Positions 42,689 to 53,489 of a stretch of 64,000 nucleotides of DNA are shown piece by piece. Made by a program: the position numbers and the translations under genes. The notes under the pieces are model-generated. The model did no database searches and had not been told where the DNA came from. It saw only the letters and a program-made list of their open reading frames with translations. Positions within the stretch are counted from its first letter, which is position 1, and the number at the start of each line of letters is the position of its first letter. Source of the stretch: Rotaria socialis (taxonomy: Eukaryota; Rotifera; Eurotatoria; Philodinida; Philodinidae); assembly GCA_905331475.1 (NCBI GenBank), contig CAJNYU010003745.1, positions 20,636-84,635 on the forward strand. Direction: 5' to 3'.

Positions 42689-43561
42689 TCAAGTTGTACA
42701 GTATCGAAGATTGCACACGGGTGGATTGATCAATAAAAAGACGTAGAAAGCACCGCAATTGGTAATTTGAATCGAATTCGACCAATCGCATGTACTGATG
42801 GACCAGTGATAGCAGACTGTACCAGTAGTTGTACTGCCAGCCGTAGATGGGTAGGCACCATTATAACAGCCAGATGCATCAGTACCACAATGAGATATAC
42901 CTGGAGTCACAGTTGGTATGGAGGTACCGGCTGGGCTCAAGAAACGAACCCAGACACCTAACGAACTAAATGTACTCGAGTCACACACCGATGAAGACGT
43001 ATATCCAATATTTCGAGTCGAATCTGTATTAGTTGTGTAACTGGAACATTGGGCTGGAAGGACTACAGCTGTTGTTGTTGTCGTAGTCGTAGCAGTCGTA
43101 GTCGTGGCAGTCGTTGTAGTAGTCGTCGTTGTAGTCGTCGATGTCGTCGATGTCGTCGTAGTTGACGTAGTCGTTGTGGTGGTCGTTGTTGTAGTTGTTG
43201 TAGTAGTTGTGGTCGTCGTAGTTGTTGTACTAGTAGTCGAAGTGGTTGTGGTGCTAGTGGTCGAAGTGGTTGTTGTGCTAGTAGTCGAAGTGGTCGTTGT
43301 TGCAGTTGTTATACGATTTTGGGAATCTGAAAACAGCACAGTAAAATTTGTGGGGTATAACACTTTCAACACAGAAAATGTATACTTAACTTGGATAAAA
43401 ACTACTGTGATAATGGCGAGAACAAGACCTGCGGAGAGCACCCCAATAATGAATCCAACCAGCCAAGGTTTCAACAATTCACTGGCAGCTCTGTTTGATG
43501 ATGGCAATTTATTGCCACTTTCCGTATATAACCAATCAGACCGCTGAACATTTGTTTTCAT
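42689..43561 (-). CDS. Mucin-like type II membrane protein, Thr-rich stalk
   Basis: A single 873 nt exon (290 aa) from the ATG at 43561. Residues 1-33 are polar (cytoplasmic), 34-57 a TM helix ('WLVGFIIGVLSAGLVLAIIT'), then a short linker and about 70 residues of almost pure Thr with Ser (ACN codons, reading as GTN repeats on the plus strand). The rest is a Cys-rich domain with 'CSSYTTN', 'HCGTDASGC', 'VCYHW', 'NCGAFYVFLL' and 'VCNLRYC'. The layout suggests a heavily O-glycosylated surface protein with a small globular extracellular domain. Family not recognised. Two broken relatives lie within 7 kb on the same strand. Thr-repeat length is expected to vary between alleles. Confidence 0.75.
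   Translation of the reverse strand: MKTNVQRSDWLYTESGNKLPSSNRAASELLKPWLVGFIIGVLSAGLVLAIITVVFIQVKYTFSVLKVLYPTNFTVLFSDSQNRITTATTTTSTTSTTTTSTTSTTTTSTTSTTTTTTTTTTTTTTTTTTTTTSTTTTSTTSTTTTTTTTTTATTTTATTTTTTTAVVLPAQCSSYTTNTDSTRNIGYTSSSVCDSSTFSSLGVWVRFLSPAGTSIPTVTPGISHCGTDASGCYNGAYPSTAGSTTTGTVCYHWSISTCDWSNSIQITNCGAFYVFLLINPPVCNLRYCTT
43070..43310. repeat. (GTN)n trinucleotide tract inside the mucin-like gene
   Basis: About 80 triplets of GTT/GTC/GTA/GTG on the plus strand encode the Thr run on the minus strand. The plus strand is also open and reads as poly-Val, which is an antisense artefact. Confidence 0.9.
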
Positions 43562-44515
43562 AATTGTCAAAATGGTACGTTGATTTTTCTCAGTTGCTTG
43601 GAACTAATGATAGTACAATATCAAAAACGAATGTTGGCTTAATGTTGATCAAGACGATTGCGTTAGTTTTTTATTTTCAATAAATAAAAAATGGAAGAGA
43701 TGGACACTCTTTGTAGAGAATTAATCATAAAACATCAACACTTGTCGTTTCTGATTTGAAATTTTTCATCGGATTCTTCTATTTTCGTAAAGTAATTCAA
43801 TGTATAGAATTGAGAATATATTCGTGGCATGTGCATATGATCAAAAGAAAGCAATATGTTTGTAAACAAGCAGTGAATTGAAGAGAAAAGTACATTCAGA
43901 ATGTATTTTACAGTTTTAGGGTTGAACTGAATATTCTCACTCCATGGCAGTAATTCACTTATAAAAATTAAAGATTGACTTTGAGAAAGTGAAGCACTTT
44001 ATTCATTCAGGAATGATTTCTCGAACTATTTTTATCCATTACCTCAATTAATTGATTTGGGCAATGAAGCTCAGCACAGCTACAAGCGTATGGTTAAGAA
44101 TAAAAATTGGTCATTAGGGTATCAGCAAATTCTCAAAATAGAGGCAAGGCTGCCAGGTAATCCCTGTTGAGACATAAAATTCATATCTAACATCTAGAAT
44201 TTTCAGGTATCTGCTGTTGTAACATTCACACTTACAACAGTCAACCAGATTTAATTTGTGTAGGGATACATCAATTTCAATTCTTAGAATTGATCAGAAT
44301 TTCTATTGTTAAGAGATTTTGAAAATTGTGTACTGTATTTCTCGATCAAAAAACCATACCCTGGAGTTTTATTCCATATGAGATGAAAAATATTAAGAAC
44401 GGCATTTCGAGGAGCAATCCATGATAGTTTTGGAGAGTGAATTAGCTTTCGTCTCACCTCTTGCGAACATCGGGAAATGGGATTGGGTGTTCGGAAATGA
44501 TTTTTATTCATAAAA
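43562..44515. other. Intergenic, upstream of the mucin-like gene
   Basis: Holds the promoter of the minus-strand gene. The proximal part is duplicated at 41096 onward. No further feature. Confidence 0.4.
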
Positions 44516-45545
44516 ATTTATGACGGCAGCTCGTAAACACCTATGTAATTACCAGAGATCGTAATAGGCAGCAGAAATATCGTAATGTGTTTACCGGATG
44601 TTCGAAATAGAGTATTTTTGCTATACTTAATGTAATACCTGAAGATCGTAATGAACACGGTCGGTTGTTTGGAAGTTAATTCTAAGGGTAATTTAATATG
44701 GAGTTCGTAAAAGAATTGATAAGGACATTGTAACTGAAATAAGGACTTTCTGTCCTTATAGGCAATAATATAATAGCTTGCATTTTTTGATTACATGCAA
44801 GATTATATAAGTAGACGATTATTCTTTGTCTATCTATACTCTTTGGGCTCTAGTTTTAGAAGTTGTTCCTAAGGGTATAAGTTGATTAAACAACAACAGT
44901 TGTCGAAAGCAACAACAGAGCAGGCTGCTCTTGCATCCTATTTGCTTTCAACTCCAATATCGAATCGTCTTAGAGTTAGACCCAACGACCATTCTACTAC
45001 TGCTCCGTCTTCATCTTGCGCATCATCAATTCAACCTGGTCTTATTGCTAAAATATCGAAAAGTAAACAAACCACTAGGTTCAAAAAACGTGTACATTCA
45101 TCGAAGGATAAATAGAATGATAATGTACATTAACACTAGTCACGAATAAATATGTATTGCTTTTCTTTCAATAGAACTGGTATTTGTAATAGAGAATGTA
45201 TTGAATGTATAAGGAGAATAATCACTAAAACTAGAGTTATAATAGTAAACAGAAGTGCAATCACTATTGCTTGAATTCATCGGAACATTCGCTTTATACA
45301 TGATTTTATATTTCCACTCTAGCGTATCACTTCATATTCTCTCATAGGTGAACCAAACTGAACATGCTGACAAAAATAGTGTCTCTTTTTTATTACGGTC
45401 TTTCTGTCTTTGTCATTACGAACACCTTCACAGGCTTCATTCCGAACACCCTGTATTTTTGTTGCATTTTATTTACGAACTCCTTTCCGAGCACCATCTC
45501 TTTTTGTTCATGTCAGGAGATCGTAACCAAATTATTTTGCCATAG
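44516..45545. repeat. Possible transposon with interspersed TTCGTAA motifs
   Basis: Both edges of this 1 kb block carry several degenerate copies of a (G/A)(G/T)TTCGTAA(T/A)-like motif: left edge in plus orientation (about 44530-44720), right edge in minus orientation (about 45390-45530). That is the pattern of sub-terminal transposase-binding repeats. A TATATAAG box at about 44803 and an open frame of 77 codons (from 44882) lie between. No terminal inverted repeat or target duplication could be fixed, so the call is tentative. Confidence 0.35.
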
Positions 45546-46207
45546 CGCGTAAAAAAGAGGCGAGACGAAAACGAATTTCCCCGTTTTGAATCCTTCGATC
45601 CCGAACGCTATTGGTCGAACTTTATAGCAATTTGCTAGTTTCTTAAAAACACTGCTGCTGGATGAAATAATAAAATCTAGAGTTTTGTTGTTATTCCATT
45701 ACCAAGTAATTCATGGAGTGATTAGTGTTGGGACGATAGCTTTCTACCTCTAATCAAAACAAATTTTAACTGATTCGAAGCCAAGAATCAGAAGTGAAAT
45801 TAGTGCATCCCTAGTCTTGTCTATGACTGGATTTTCTTATTCAAAAATTCAAATAGATAAAATGGAAAAAATGAATTCTTGTGTTCGTTTTAGTTTGAAG
45901 TTGGACTGTATGGAGCAACCATTATTTTAACATCACTTACGAAAAAGCAAACAGGATCATCAAATGATCTCATTGAAAGTTTTAGTACGAATATTTTAGA
46001 ACAAAACCATGATTGGATTCGACTTATTTAAAGATTTTATTTTTGACCTCGTAAAAAGTTTTCTCCAGTATACAACCAGAGAATATACGTGTTACCAATT
46101 AGGTTAAGTTTATGTGATGAGCGGTATTTAAGAACTAATCTTCCGCCTCAGAAAATGGAAATTCATTCTTCACTATAGAAAGATGCAGTGAACTATCCTC
46201 TTTCAGA
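45546..46207. other. Intergenic
   Basis: AT-rich; contains one isolated 'GCATCCCTAGT' (about 45807), the same as the tip of the repeat at 56399-57120. No gene seen. Confidence 0.4.
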
Positions 46208-46932
46208 ATAGATGGTATATGGGTGAAAATATGGAGACCCAGCCACTTTTTGGAAAAGTTTTTTTTCGATCTTTTTTCAGTCGAAATTTTCGGTATGCTG
46301 TAGAAAACACTTTTGATGAAAAAAAATGGGTACTTGTATCCGAAATTGTGGGAGATCCAGAGTATTTTTTCGGAACGTCTCAGCTTTCTCATGCACACTC
46401 AACCGTGAAAGTGCGAGAGTCTCAGAAAAGTTTCTACAGGGTCTATTTTGTAGAACATTTTATGCTGGTCATTTTGGTAAAAACACTTTCATTTTTTGTC
46501 GAAAAATAACGGAGATACAGTCAAAATACTAAAAGCCATAAAAATTGGACAAGCTCTCAATATATTCCTTTGGTGTTTTCAGAGTGTTGATAAATTTTAT
46601 GGCTTTTAGTATTTTGACTGTATCTCCGTTATTTTTCGACGAAAAATGAAAGTGTTTTTACCAAAATGACCAACATAAAATGTTCTACAAAATAGACTCT
46701 GTAGAAACTTTTCTGAGACTCTCGCACTTTCACGGTTGAGTGCGCATGAGAAAGCTGAGACGTTCCTAAAGAATACTCTGGATCTCCCACAATTTCGGAT
46801 ACAAGTACCCATTTTTTTTTCATCAAAAGTGGTTTCTACAACATACCGGAAATTTCGACTGAAAAAAGATCGAAAAAAAAACTTTTCCAAAAAGTGGCTG
46901 GGTCTCCATATTCTCACTCATATATGTCTATC
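46208..46932. mobile_element. 725 bp near-perfect palindrome (foldback element)
   Basis: The left arm (46208-46547) and right arm (46592-46932) are reverse complements with only scattered mismatches, around a loop of about 45 bases. Each arm holds the same open frame on opposite strands, about 95-100 codons, which is a by-product of symmetry rather than a gene. The outer tips diverge slightly more than the inner stem. A convincing target duplication is not visible. Confidence 0.85.
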
Positions 46933-48036
46933 AGAAAACAGAAATAAAGCAAAATATTACAGAGAATGTGTAGAATAAAACCAGATAAAACATGTAGCCT
47001 TCGCCTATTAGCAAAGCGATCAAATGCATGCAATAACATCGAATAGTATCAGTCATGAAGAAATAAAAATATGCTGATCGAAATAACAGAAGAAAAGGAT
47101 ATGGCCAGGAAACACGCACATGTTATTTTTATAACGAAAAGAAAAATGAAGGAATGAAAGAAAAAACATACGCATTTCACTAAAAAAATAGCTCCTTTTC
47201 ATTGATTACCTACTGAATGATAAGTTTGCTCGCATCAACAACTGTATAGGTGATTGATGCGATGAAACCGACTACTTACTGCTTGTTACTTGGTTGTTAT
47301 ATTTTCATTCATGCAGTCATTTATTAAAAACATGAATCTGACATGGAGAATTCTAGACCAGTTTACATCTATCACAGCAGATCAGATGAAAGTTAAATGT
47401 TAAGCAAAATGTATTCTTGAAATGCACAATTCTCGGACAATTTTCCATTTTCAAAGATGAAACGAGCTTTTTCAACAGGGCTCACATTAATCCATACACA
47501 TTAACTAATAGTCTACAAAAAAGCAAATGTTTTTCCTCTTTAAAGAACAGTTAGAAAAACAATTTCATCGCTATATTTTTTATATTTGGTTCAATACGAT
47601 TAATTTTCTTTTGACGAAATGAAATCAATATTTATTCAGCATTTTTTCTTTAATAAATCCATCAAGCAGGCTTTCATAATTTATGGCAATTTTTGAGCAG
47701 ATCAATATAAGATCGGGCAGATATTGCAAATTTTAATAGAACTATCATTCATATACTGATTGATGGCTGTGAAATTTATGTCGTATTTAATTAGTTATTT
47801 TAATCTTTGTTTTATAACATCAATACATGAAAAGGTAAAAGAAAAAGATTTCGAAACCATCGTATTCCGTTTATTCGATGTGTTCTATACTTGTAACATT
47901 GAATCAATTAGTAAAAGACATTTTTTGAAATATGAATTTATTCGAATAATTCAAAAATATGATGAAACTGTGTCAACATTTGATGTTCAGCCGTGCTTGT
48001 TGATTTCAGAATGCCATGAAAATTCATTCACAAGTA
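46933..48036. other. Intergenic
   Basis: AT-rich. A plus-strand open frame at 47760-48050 (96 codons) overlaps the 3' end of the decarboxylase gene; it has no recognisable domain and is not called. Confidence 0.4.
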
Positions 48037-49916
48037 TCATGTCTCTGTAACTAACTTGAAGTCATTAGTGTCAAGTAGCTCATGAGCGAGTTTGATGGTC
48101 TCCTCTAGAAATCTGTCCATATCCAAGAGTTTTGTACGATGATTTGTAATGCACATTCTTAAGGCAAACGAATTCTTATTGATTGAATAGGGAGAAACAA
48201 CGGCAACGCCATGTTCTTGTATCATTACCAATAAACGCTTGTTAAACTTGTTTAAAGTGTCCTCTCTATCGGAATCATGAAGATGAGGTAAACCGATATA
48301 TCGAAAACAGACAATATTCAGGGTTACGTTAGCCAGTAATTCGAATTCTTTCGCATTTTTTTGAATTAGACTACCAAAATATTTTGCTTGCTCGACATTT
48401 TGTTCCATAATTTGACCTAGTTTTTCAACGCCATAAGTTTTCAATGTCATCCATACTTTCAATGCTTTCATGTTTCGTGAAAGTTCCAAAGAATAATCAC
48501 CAAAAAATATTTCACCTTGACTAGGCGTAATGCCACCCTCCATCAAAGCTAAATAGGATGCCTGTGGTTGTGCGAAAGCCGATCGGTGTAGTTTACCATC
48601 ACGCACAAGAATACAACCACATTCATATGGAACAAAAAGCCATTTATGCAGATCAAATGCAATTGAATCAGCTCGTTCCAAGCCTGTGAGTAGCGACCGA
48701 AATCGTATCGAGCAACGAAGAACTGCTCCAATGGCTCCATCGACATGAAACCAAAGATCATTTGGGCGACTCGCACATAGATCGGCTAAACCTTGTAAAT
48801 CATCAATAGCACAGGTACCAACAGTACCTGCCGAACCAACAATAAAACTTCCAGAATTGTGATCAATCCTTGCTTTCAAAGCCTAAAATGACAGTGACTG
48901 CAGATGCTTTTTCTCTCTCAAATGAAGCATACTTGCAAGTCGATTTGTCTTTGTTCATTAGTTGGAATAACTACAAGATTTTCTGCGGTAATACCCAGAA
49001 TATTAGCAGCTCGTGCAACACAATTGTGTGCTTCTTTTGAGGTGTAAATAATCATATTTCGTCCATGAAATTTTTTTCTAGCCACTGTCATAGCAATGAT
49101 AGTACCTACGGATGTGCCACTCAAAAGAACACCTGAACTTGTCTCGTCATTAGGAAATCCCATCAACACTTTGAGCCATGATAGAACTTGGCGTTCTAAG
49201 TAGATGCTCGCTTGATGACCACCCCACGACATTGTATTCATTGTACCAGTAATAAGTTCGGCCAGAGCTCCGATTGGTGAGCCTGTTCCATGAACGTAAC
49301 CCCAATAATGAGGGTGAATATTACCCAAAGCGTATGGAAGAACAATTGAGCGAATCTCATCGTAAACTTCTGAAGCTGGCTGACCTTTCAATGGAAGTTG
49401 ACTATTTGCAATAGTTTCTTTCACTGATGTAGGCATCGGTCTCCAAGTTGGTCGGAGACGAACATCACGTAAGTAGTCGATCATATCATCCATAATTTGA
49501 TGACCTAAAGCTCGTGTTTCATTCCAATCGAGTGGATCCAATGAGGCTTCATCAAATAAATCTGTTTTGGTCGACGAGACAGAAGGAAATATAACCTTGA
49601 AGGACCATAGTTTTGTATGATTCTGGCTCCCAAAATGTATTGGAAACGATATTTCGAGATGTTCATCAACAGTTACACGAATACTTGATGTTAAAGTTTG
49701 TAGTAAATCGATTAACAATTCATAAAGTTCGTAAGTTGTTTCGCATAGACGATGGCTCAGTACGAAGCATTGATTATCATTTAATGAAACTGTTCTTGAT
49801 AAAAGCTCATTCGAATAAAGTTGAACGGTTAAAAATTGACTTGAATTAGAGATAACTCGAAGAGAATATTGACCATGAAGTTGATAGACACTGGTGTCGG
49901 ATGACGGTTTGTCCAT
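48037..49916 (-). CDS. PLP-dependent (group II) amino-acid decarboxylase with N-terminal extension
   Basis: Exon 1 is 48933-49916 and exon 2 is 48037-48882, separated by a 50 bp intron; 609 aa from the ATG at 49916 (the upstream in-frame GTG is not used). Residues from about 130 match group II PLP decarboxylases of the aromatic/tyrosine type: 'ALGHQIMDDMIDYL', 'GNIHPHYWGYVHGTGSP', 'GVLLSGTSVG', the ring-stacking His297 in 'SKEAHNC', 'WFHVDGA' (Asp376), and the Schiff-base Lys408 in 'FDLHKWLFVPYECG'. All catalytic residues are present, so it should be active. Substrate cannot be told from sequence. The first 125 residues are not part of the decarboxylase fold and are unrecognised. The core is closer in wording to bacterial homologues than to animal DDC, suggesting horizontal acquisition; that is inference. 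Confidence 0.9.
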
Positions 49917-51884
49917 GGAAAATAGGCACACTTTGTTATCTTATGCAATTCAATAATGACAAGGAGTAAAAATAACGAAGGCCAAACAATTTTTCGTATG
50001 AGATAACATTTCTTTGTTCTGTTTCTGTGCCTGCTGTGGTAAGAACTGCATATCAAACACGCTCACCAATGTTTGTGACGATGGTATATCAGGTAGCATT
50101 AGAAATATGTTGGGTTTCGAAATGAATCTACCGTCTGAACATTTTCCCGGTAGAAAAGGCATTTTTCATGTTCTTCCGTGTACACTTTTTCTAAGAGAGA
50201 AAGAGAATAACAAGATACTGTATGAAGAAAATTAATTTTTGCAGAGGTCTTTTTTTTCGATTTGACCTAATTTCTTTACTGTTTTGGCTTCATGGTGCAT
50301 AGTGAGTATAGTGTCTGTTCAATGATTACTATACAGTGGATGATTTGATATATGAGAAAAATATAAGAATTATAATGAGATGTTCTAGCACACCCACGAA
50401 TACTGTCTCAATTATGGGTTGTCGAAGGAGATATATTTGATTTCTAATCGCAGAATGATAATAAGAATAATAGAATTCAAGACTGAACTTTCTTAGAAGA
50501 TATTTGAGCTTGGGTCGGGTCAATCTATTTTTTCACACGAATAGTATTCAATAGATCATACGTGACGTATAACTTAAGTATAATCGATTTTTATCAGTTT
50601 TCTGTCTTCATATATTGATTGCGCTCTTGTAGATAAAAACACACTGTCATACCAATAATTTTGATATCATGATAAAACGCTGTATGAATACTTGAATTAT
50701 TAATAATTCCTTGCTGCTTCTCTCATGAAACATACTGAAGTTGTCATTTATTCACTATATAGCAGCAGGCAAAAAGACCAGCGTCGCATGCACACATGGC
50801 ATATCGTACTATCGTTTGTCATCAGTCTAATCCGATCATATTATTTTAGTAGAGGATCAATAATACTTATCGGATGCTATTCGTTTTGTTTTATTGAGCA
50901 ACTTGGTCAACGTTTTCTTCACGTACAGTTCGGTATACTCATCTTTGCTTTCTTTCTTTTCTTTTACTTCTTTCTATAGAGTTGATTGATGCGTCAGTAT
51001 CATATTGCGCTTTCGATTCGGGTCAAAGATTGTTCATTGAACAGTAAAATAGTTTCATTTTTCCTCTGCTGCTTTGACCACTGATCTATGTACGTTGTCT
51101 TCGCTGCTTGAATAAAGCATATCGCATATCAAGTTAAAATTACATTATAATCATAAAGGTATTGATTCTTGTTTCAATAGCTTGCTATTAATATTATTTT
51201 ATTAAAAGACAATTTTCAGTTATTGGTCTACTGTTCAGATCGAACTAGTTGGTTAAAATTTGCTTTAGTAATGATTAGATACCATTATGAGGCACATGTT
51301 TGTAGATTTGTAGATTTTGAATTTTGAATTTTTGTCTGATACACATGAGAAGTATTATCCTATTACATCAGTATAATGACCTTAAGGATATGTCAATGGT
51401 TGTGTTCTCGGTGCTTGAATGACTATGAGATTATTTTAAAAAAGCACTATGTATCGAGGGTGACTATAAGACGTGTAGTCAATATATAGTTTTATCGAGA
51501 TATCACAGGAGGATGAAAAAAAATGATAAGCTTAAAGATCCAACAAGTATAACCATTAGAAAATTTAAAATGCTCCTGTACTTGGAACATCGTTTTAGAA
51601 AAATGAAAATAACTCTCATCATTATATTGTAATATTAAATAAAGTTTTATCAAGTTCTGTTCAAATATTGTCTTACATCTCTTTATTTTCATGTTGCAGG
51701 TAGGTTTCGTTCCTGGTATTATGACAGCAATCCGTCGACATACTCACAGTGACACGTCGCTGACGGCAGAATAAGCATCCTGTACTTGTTGATGCCTCTA
51801 TTGTCGTTGATCTTTATTCTGTTGATTTCACTACAATTGCACAAGTACCAGAAATGATCGCATGAATTTTTATTATTCTGCTGG
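49917..51884. other. 2 kb intergenic region between divergent genes
   Basis: Separates the decarboxylase (minus) from the fucosyltransferase-like gene (plus), so it contains both promoters. Several short frames exist on both strands (49950-50235, 50329-50523, 50725-50979, for example) without domains; none is called. Confidence 0.4.
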
Positions 51885-53084
51885 ATGATTCTTGCTGTTC
51901 ATTCAATGCGTTGGTTTCACGGTTTGTTCGTCTCGTGCATTGTCGGCATTGTAGCTACTTTCTTTATCGCCATTCGACCATTGTATGATGTCTCTTTTCA
52001 AAGTCAAACCATCATTAGACTGAAATCATTGTCACTATCACAGAGAAATAATGCACGTCTAGTCAGATTGTATCAGCAGTATGATTCATTGCTGAATTTG
52101 AGTGCATTCAAAATGGGTAGTCACACGAGTAAGACGATGATTTACTCGTGCCGATCGTCTTGTGGTGGTTTTAGTGATCGATTGCGTGGTATTGTCTCAG
52201 TCTTTATTCTCGCTCGATTGTTAAATCGTCGTTTCATGATTGACATGAATTATCCTTGCCCGGTGACCCAAGCACTTCTACCAAGTCTTGTTGATTGGAT
52301 ATATGTACCTCATAAACAGTCAACCAATCATAGTCGTTTAACAATTAAGGAAGTGCCTGCATGGCCAATCAAGACTGAAATATCGATGGCACACATAATC
52401 ACATACCATGATTTTCTCACAATTTGGTCTACCTATGAGGAAATATGGATATCGACAAACGGTGATTTTGTGGCATCGGCATTTCGTAATCCCTTCGCAT
52501 CAAATGCTTCTCGAATACTACTTGGACGTTTTCCCCTTGTTGAAGCGACTATGGAAACGTTGTTTCCTCTTGTTTTTGATTTTTTGTTTAAACCGACTGC
52601 GTCTGTTCAAAATCGTGTCGAACAAATCTTGATTGAATCGCATCGTCGGCACCTCATCTGTTTACACATTCGCATGGGTAAAAATCCGTCGAATCCATCT
52701 GATCGTGCTTTTCCAGTCAGAGTTCATACAGCAGAAGACATGCTAAAATTTGTTGATACATATTCGGCGAATAACAACTCCAAACCATTGGTCTTTGTCA
52801 CATCCGACAGTAGTGAAGCGGTTGGAACAGTCTTGCGTCATTTCCCCAAGTCATCTATGACTGTGGTTGGCCCAATACTTCATGTTGATAAAGCCAATGG
52901 TCAAGCGTCCGTTATTTCGAATGGTTTTATGAAAGTTATTACAGACTTCTATCTTCTAGGTGAATGTCAAACATCTATTTTGTCTCGGAGTGGTTTCTCT
53001 GTCTTGGCTAATCGACGAAGAAAAATTCCTAACGAAAATCTTTACTTCTACGATGAAAATTCAAGAACTATTAGAAAAGGATAA
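51885..53084 (+). CDS. Fucosyltransferase-like type II Golgi membrane protein
   Basis: A single-exon gene of 399 aa. Residues 10-30 form the signal anchor ('LFVSCIVGIVATFFIAI'), preceded by a short cytoplasmic tail, the usual Golgi glycosyltransferase topology. The lumenal part has 'CGGFSDRLRGI' (93-103), 'HIRMGKNPSNPSD' (261-273), 'LVFVTSDS' (302-309) and 'DFYLLGECQTSILSRSGFS' (354-372). The HxRxG sequence and the C-terminal block correspond to motif I and the GDP-fucose-binding region of alpha-1,2/alpha-1,6- and protein-O-fucosyltransferases. It probably transfers fucose from GDP-fucose to a glycan or glycoprotein. The acceptor is unknown. Met8 is an alternative start that keeps the anchor. 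Confidence 0.8.
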   Translation: MILAVHSMRWFHGLFVSCIVGIVATFFIAIRPLYDVSFQSQTIIRLKSLSLSQRNNARLVRLYQQYDSLLNLSAFKMGSHTSKTMIYSCRSSCGGFSDRLRGIVSVFILARLLNRRFMIDMNYPCPVTQALLPSLVDWIYVPHKQSTNHSRLTIKEVPAWPIKTEISMAHIITYHDFLTIWSTYEEIWISTNGDFVASAFRNPFASNASRILLGRFPLVEATMETLFPLVFDFLFKPTASVQNRVEQILIESHRRHLICLHIRMGKNPSNPSDRAFPVRVHTAEDMLKFVDTYSANNNSKPLVFVTSDSSEAVGTVLRHFPKSSMTVVGPILHVDKANGQASVISNGFMKVITDFYLLGECQTSILSRSGFSVLANRRRKIPNENLYFYDENSRTIRKG

Positions 53085-53489
53085 TTCTATACATATCTAT
53101 GAAAAATTCAATCAATCATCAGTACAGCTGAGGCGTGGGTGTGGTTGCGAAATGAATAGAGGGAAAAGAGTGAACAGAATTTCGTTCAGTCATAATTAAC
53201 TTGCGTTATTCGTAAGGCGTGTGCTGAATCTTCGAACCGTAAGTATAAGAAAAATCCATTTGATGACAGACTAGCTTCGATGTTTTAGATTTATTCAAAA
53301 GACAAAATAAAAAATAAAAAGGATCATTGAAGAAAAATATTTTGACACAACGAATATTGAATCCTTATGATTTCATAATAAATCATCAATACATCAATAC
53401 TTTCAGTTAAATTATTGATGTACATATACATTGAATTTGTTTTTCTATTGTCTGTGAATTTTCAAGAGATATATTAAATATAAAGGATT
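53085..53489. other. Intergenic between convergent genes
   Basis: 405 bp, AT-rich, with AATAAA-like signals on both strands (about 53307 and 53380). Nothing else seen. Confidence 0.5.

Noticed and set aside
43320-43400. Possible intron in the mucin-like gene (GTTAAG...TTTTCAG)
   Set aside because: Removing it breaks the Thr-repeat frame, whereas the unspliced frame is open in the intact copy.
43104-43547. Plus-strand Val-rich 147-codon frame
   Set aside because: It is the complement of the Thr-repeat tract of the mucin-like gene on the other strand, not an independent gene.
44882-45115. 77-codon plus-strand frame
   Set aside because: Starts from a non-ATG codon and is low-complexity without homology signals; mentioned only as part of the repeat block.
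46219-46917. Open frames of about 96-103 codons on both strands in the palindrome
   Set aside because: They mirror each other because of the inverted repeat; there is no domain, start context or splice structure.
47760-48050. Plus-strand 96-codon frame overlapping the decarboxylase 3' end
   Set aside because: No recognisable domain, overlaps a real gene, and has the Ile/Phe/Lys-rich composition expected of AT-rich non-coding DNA.
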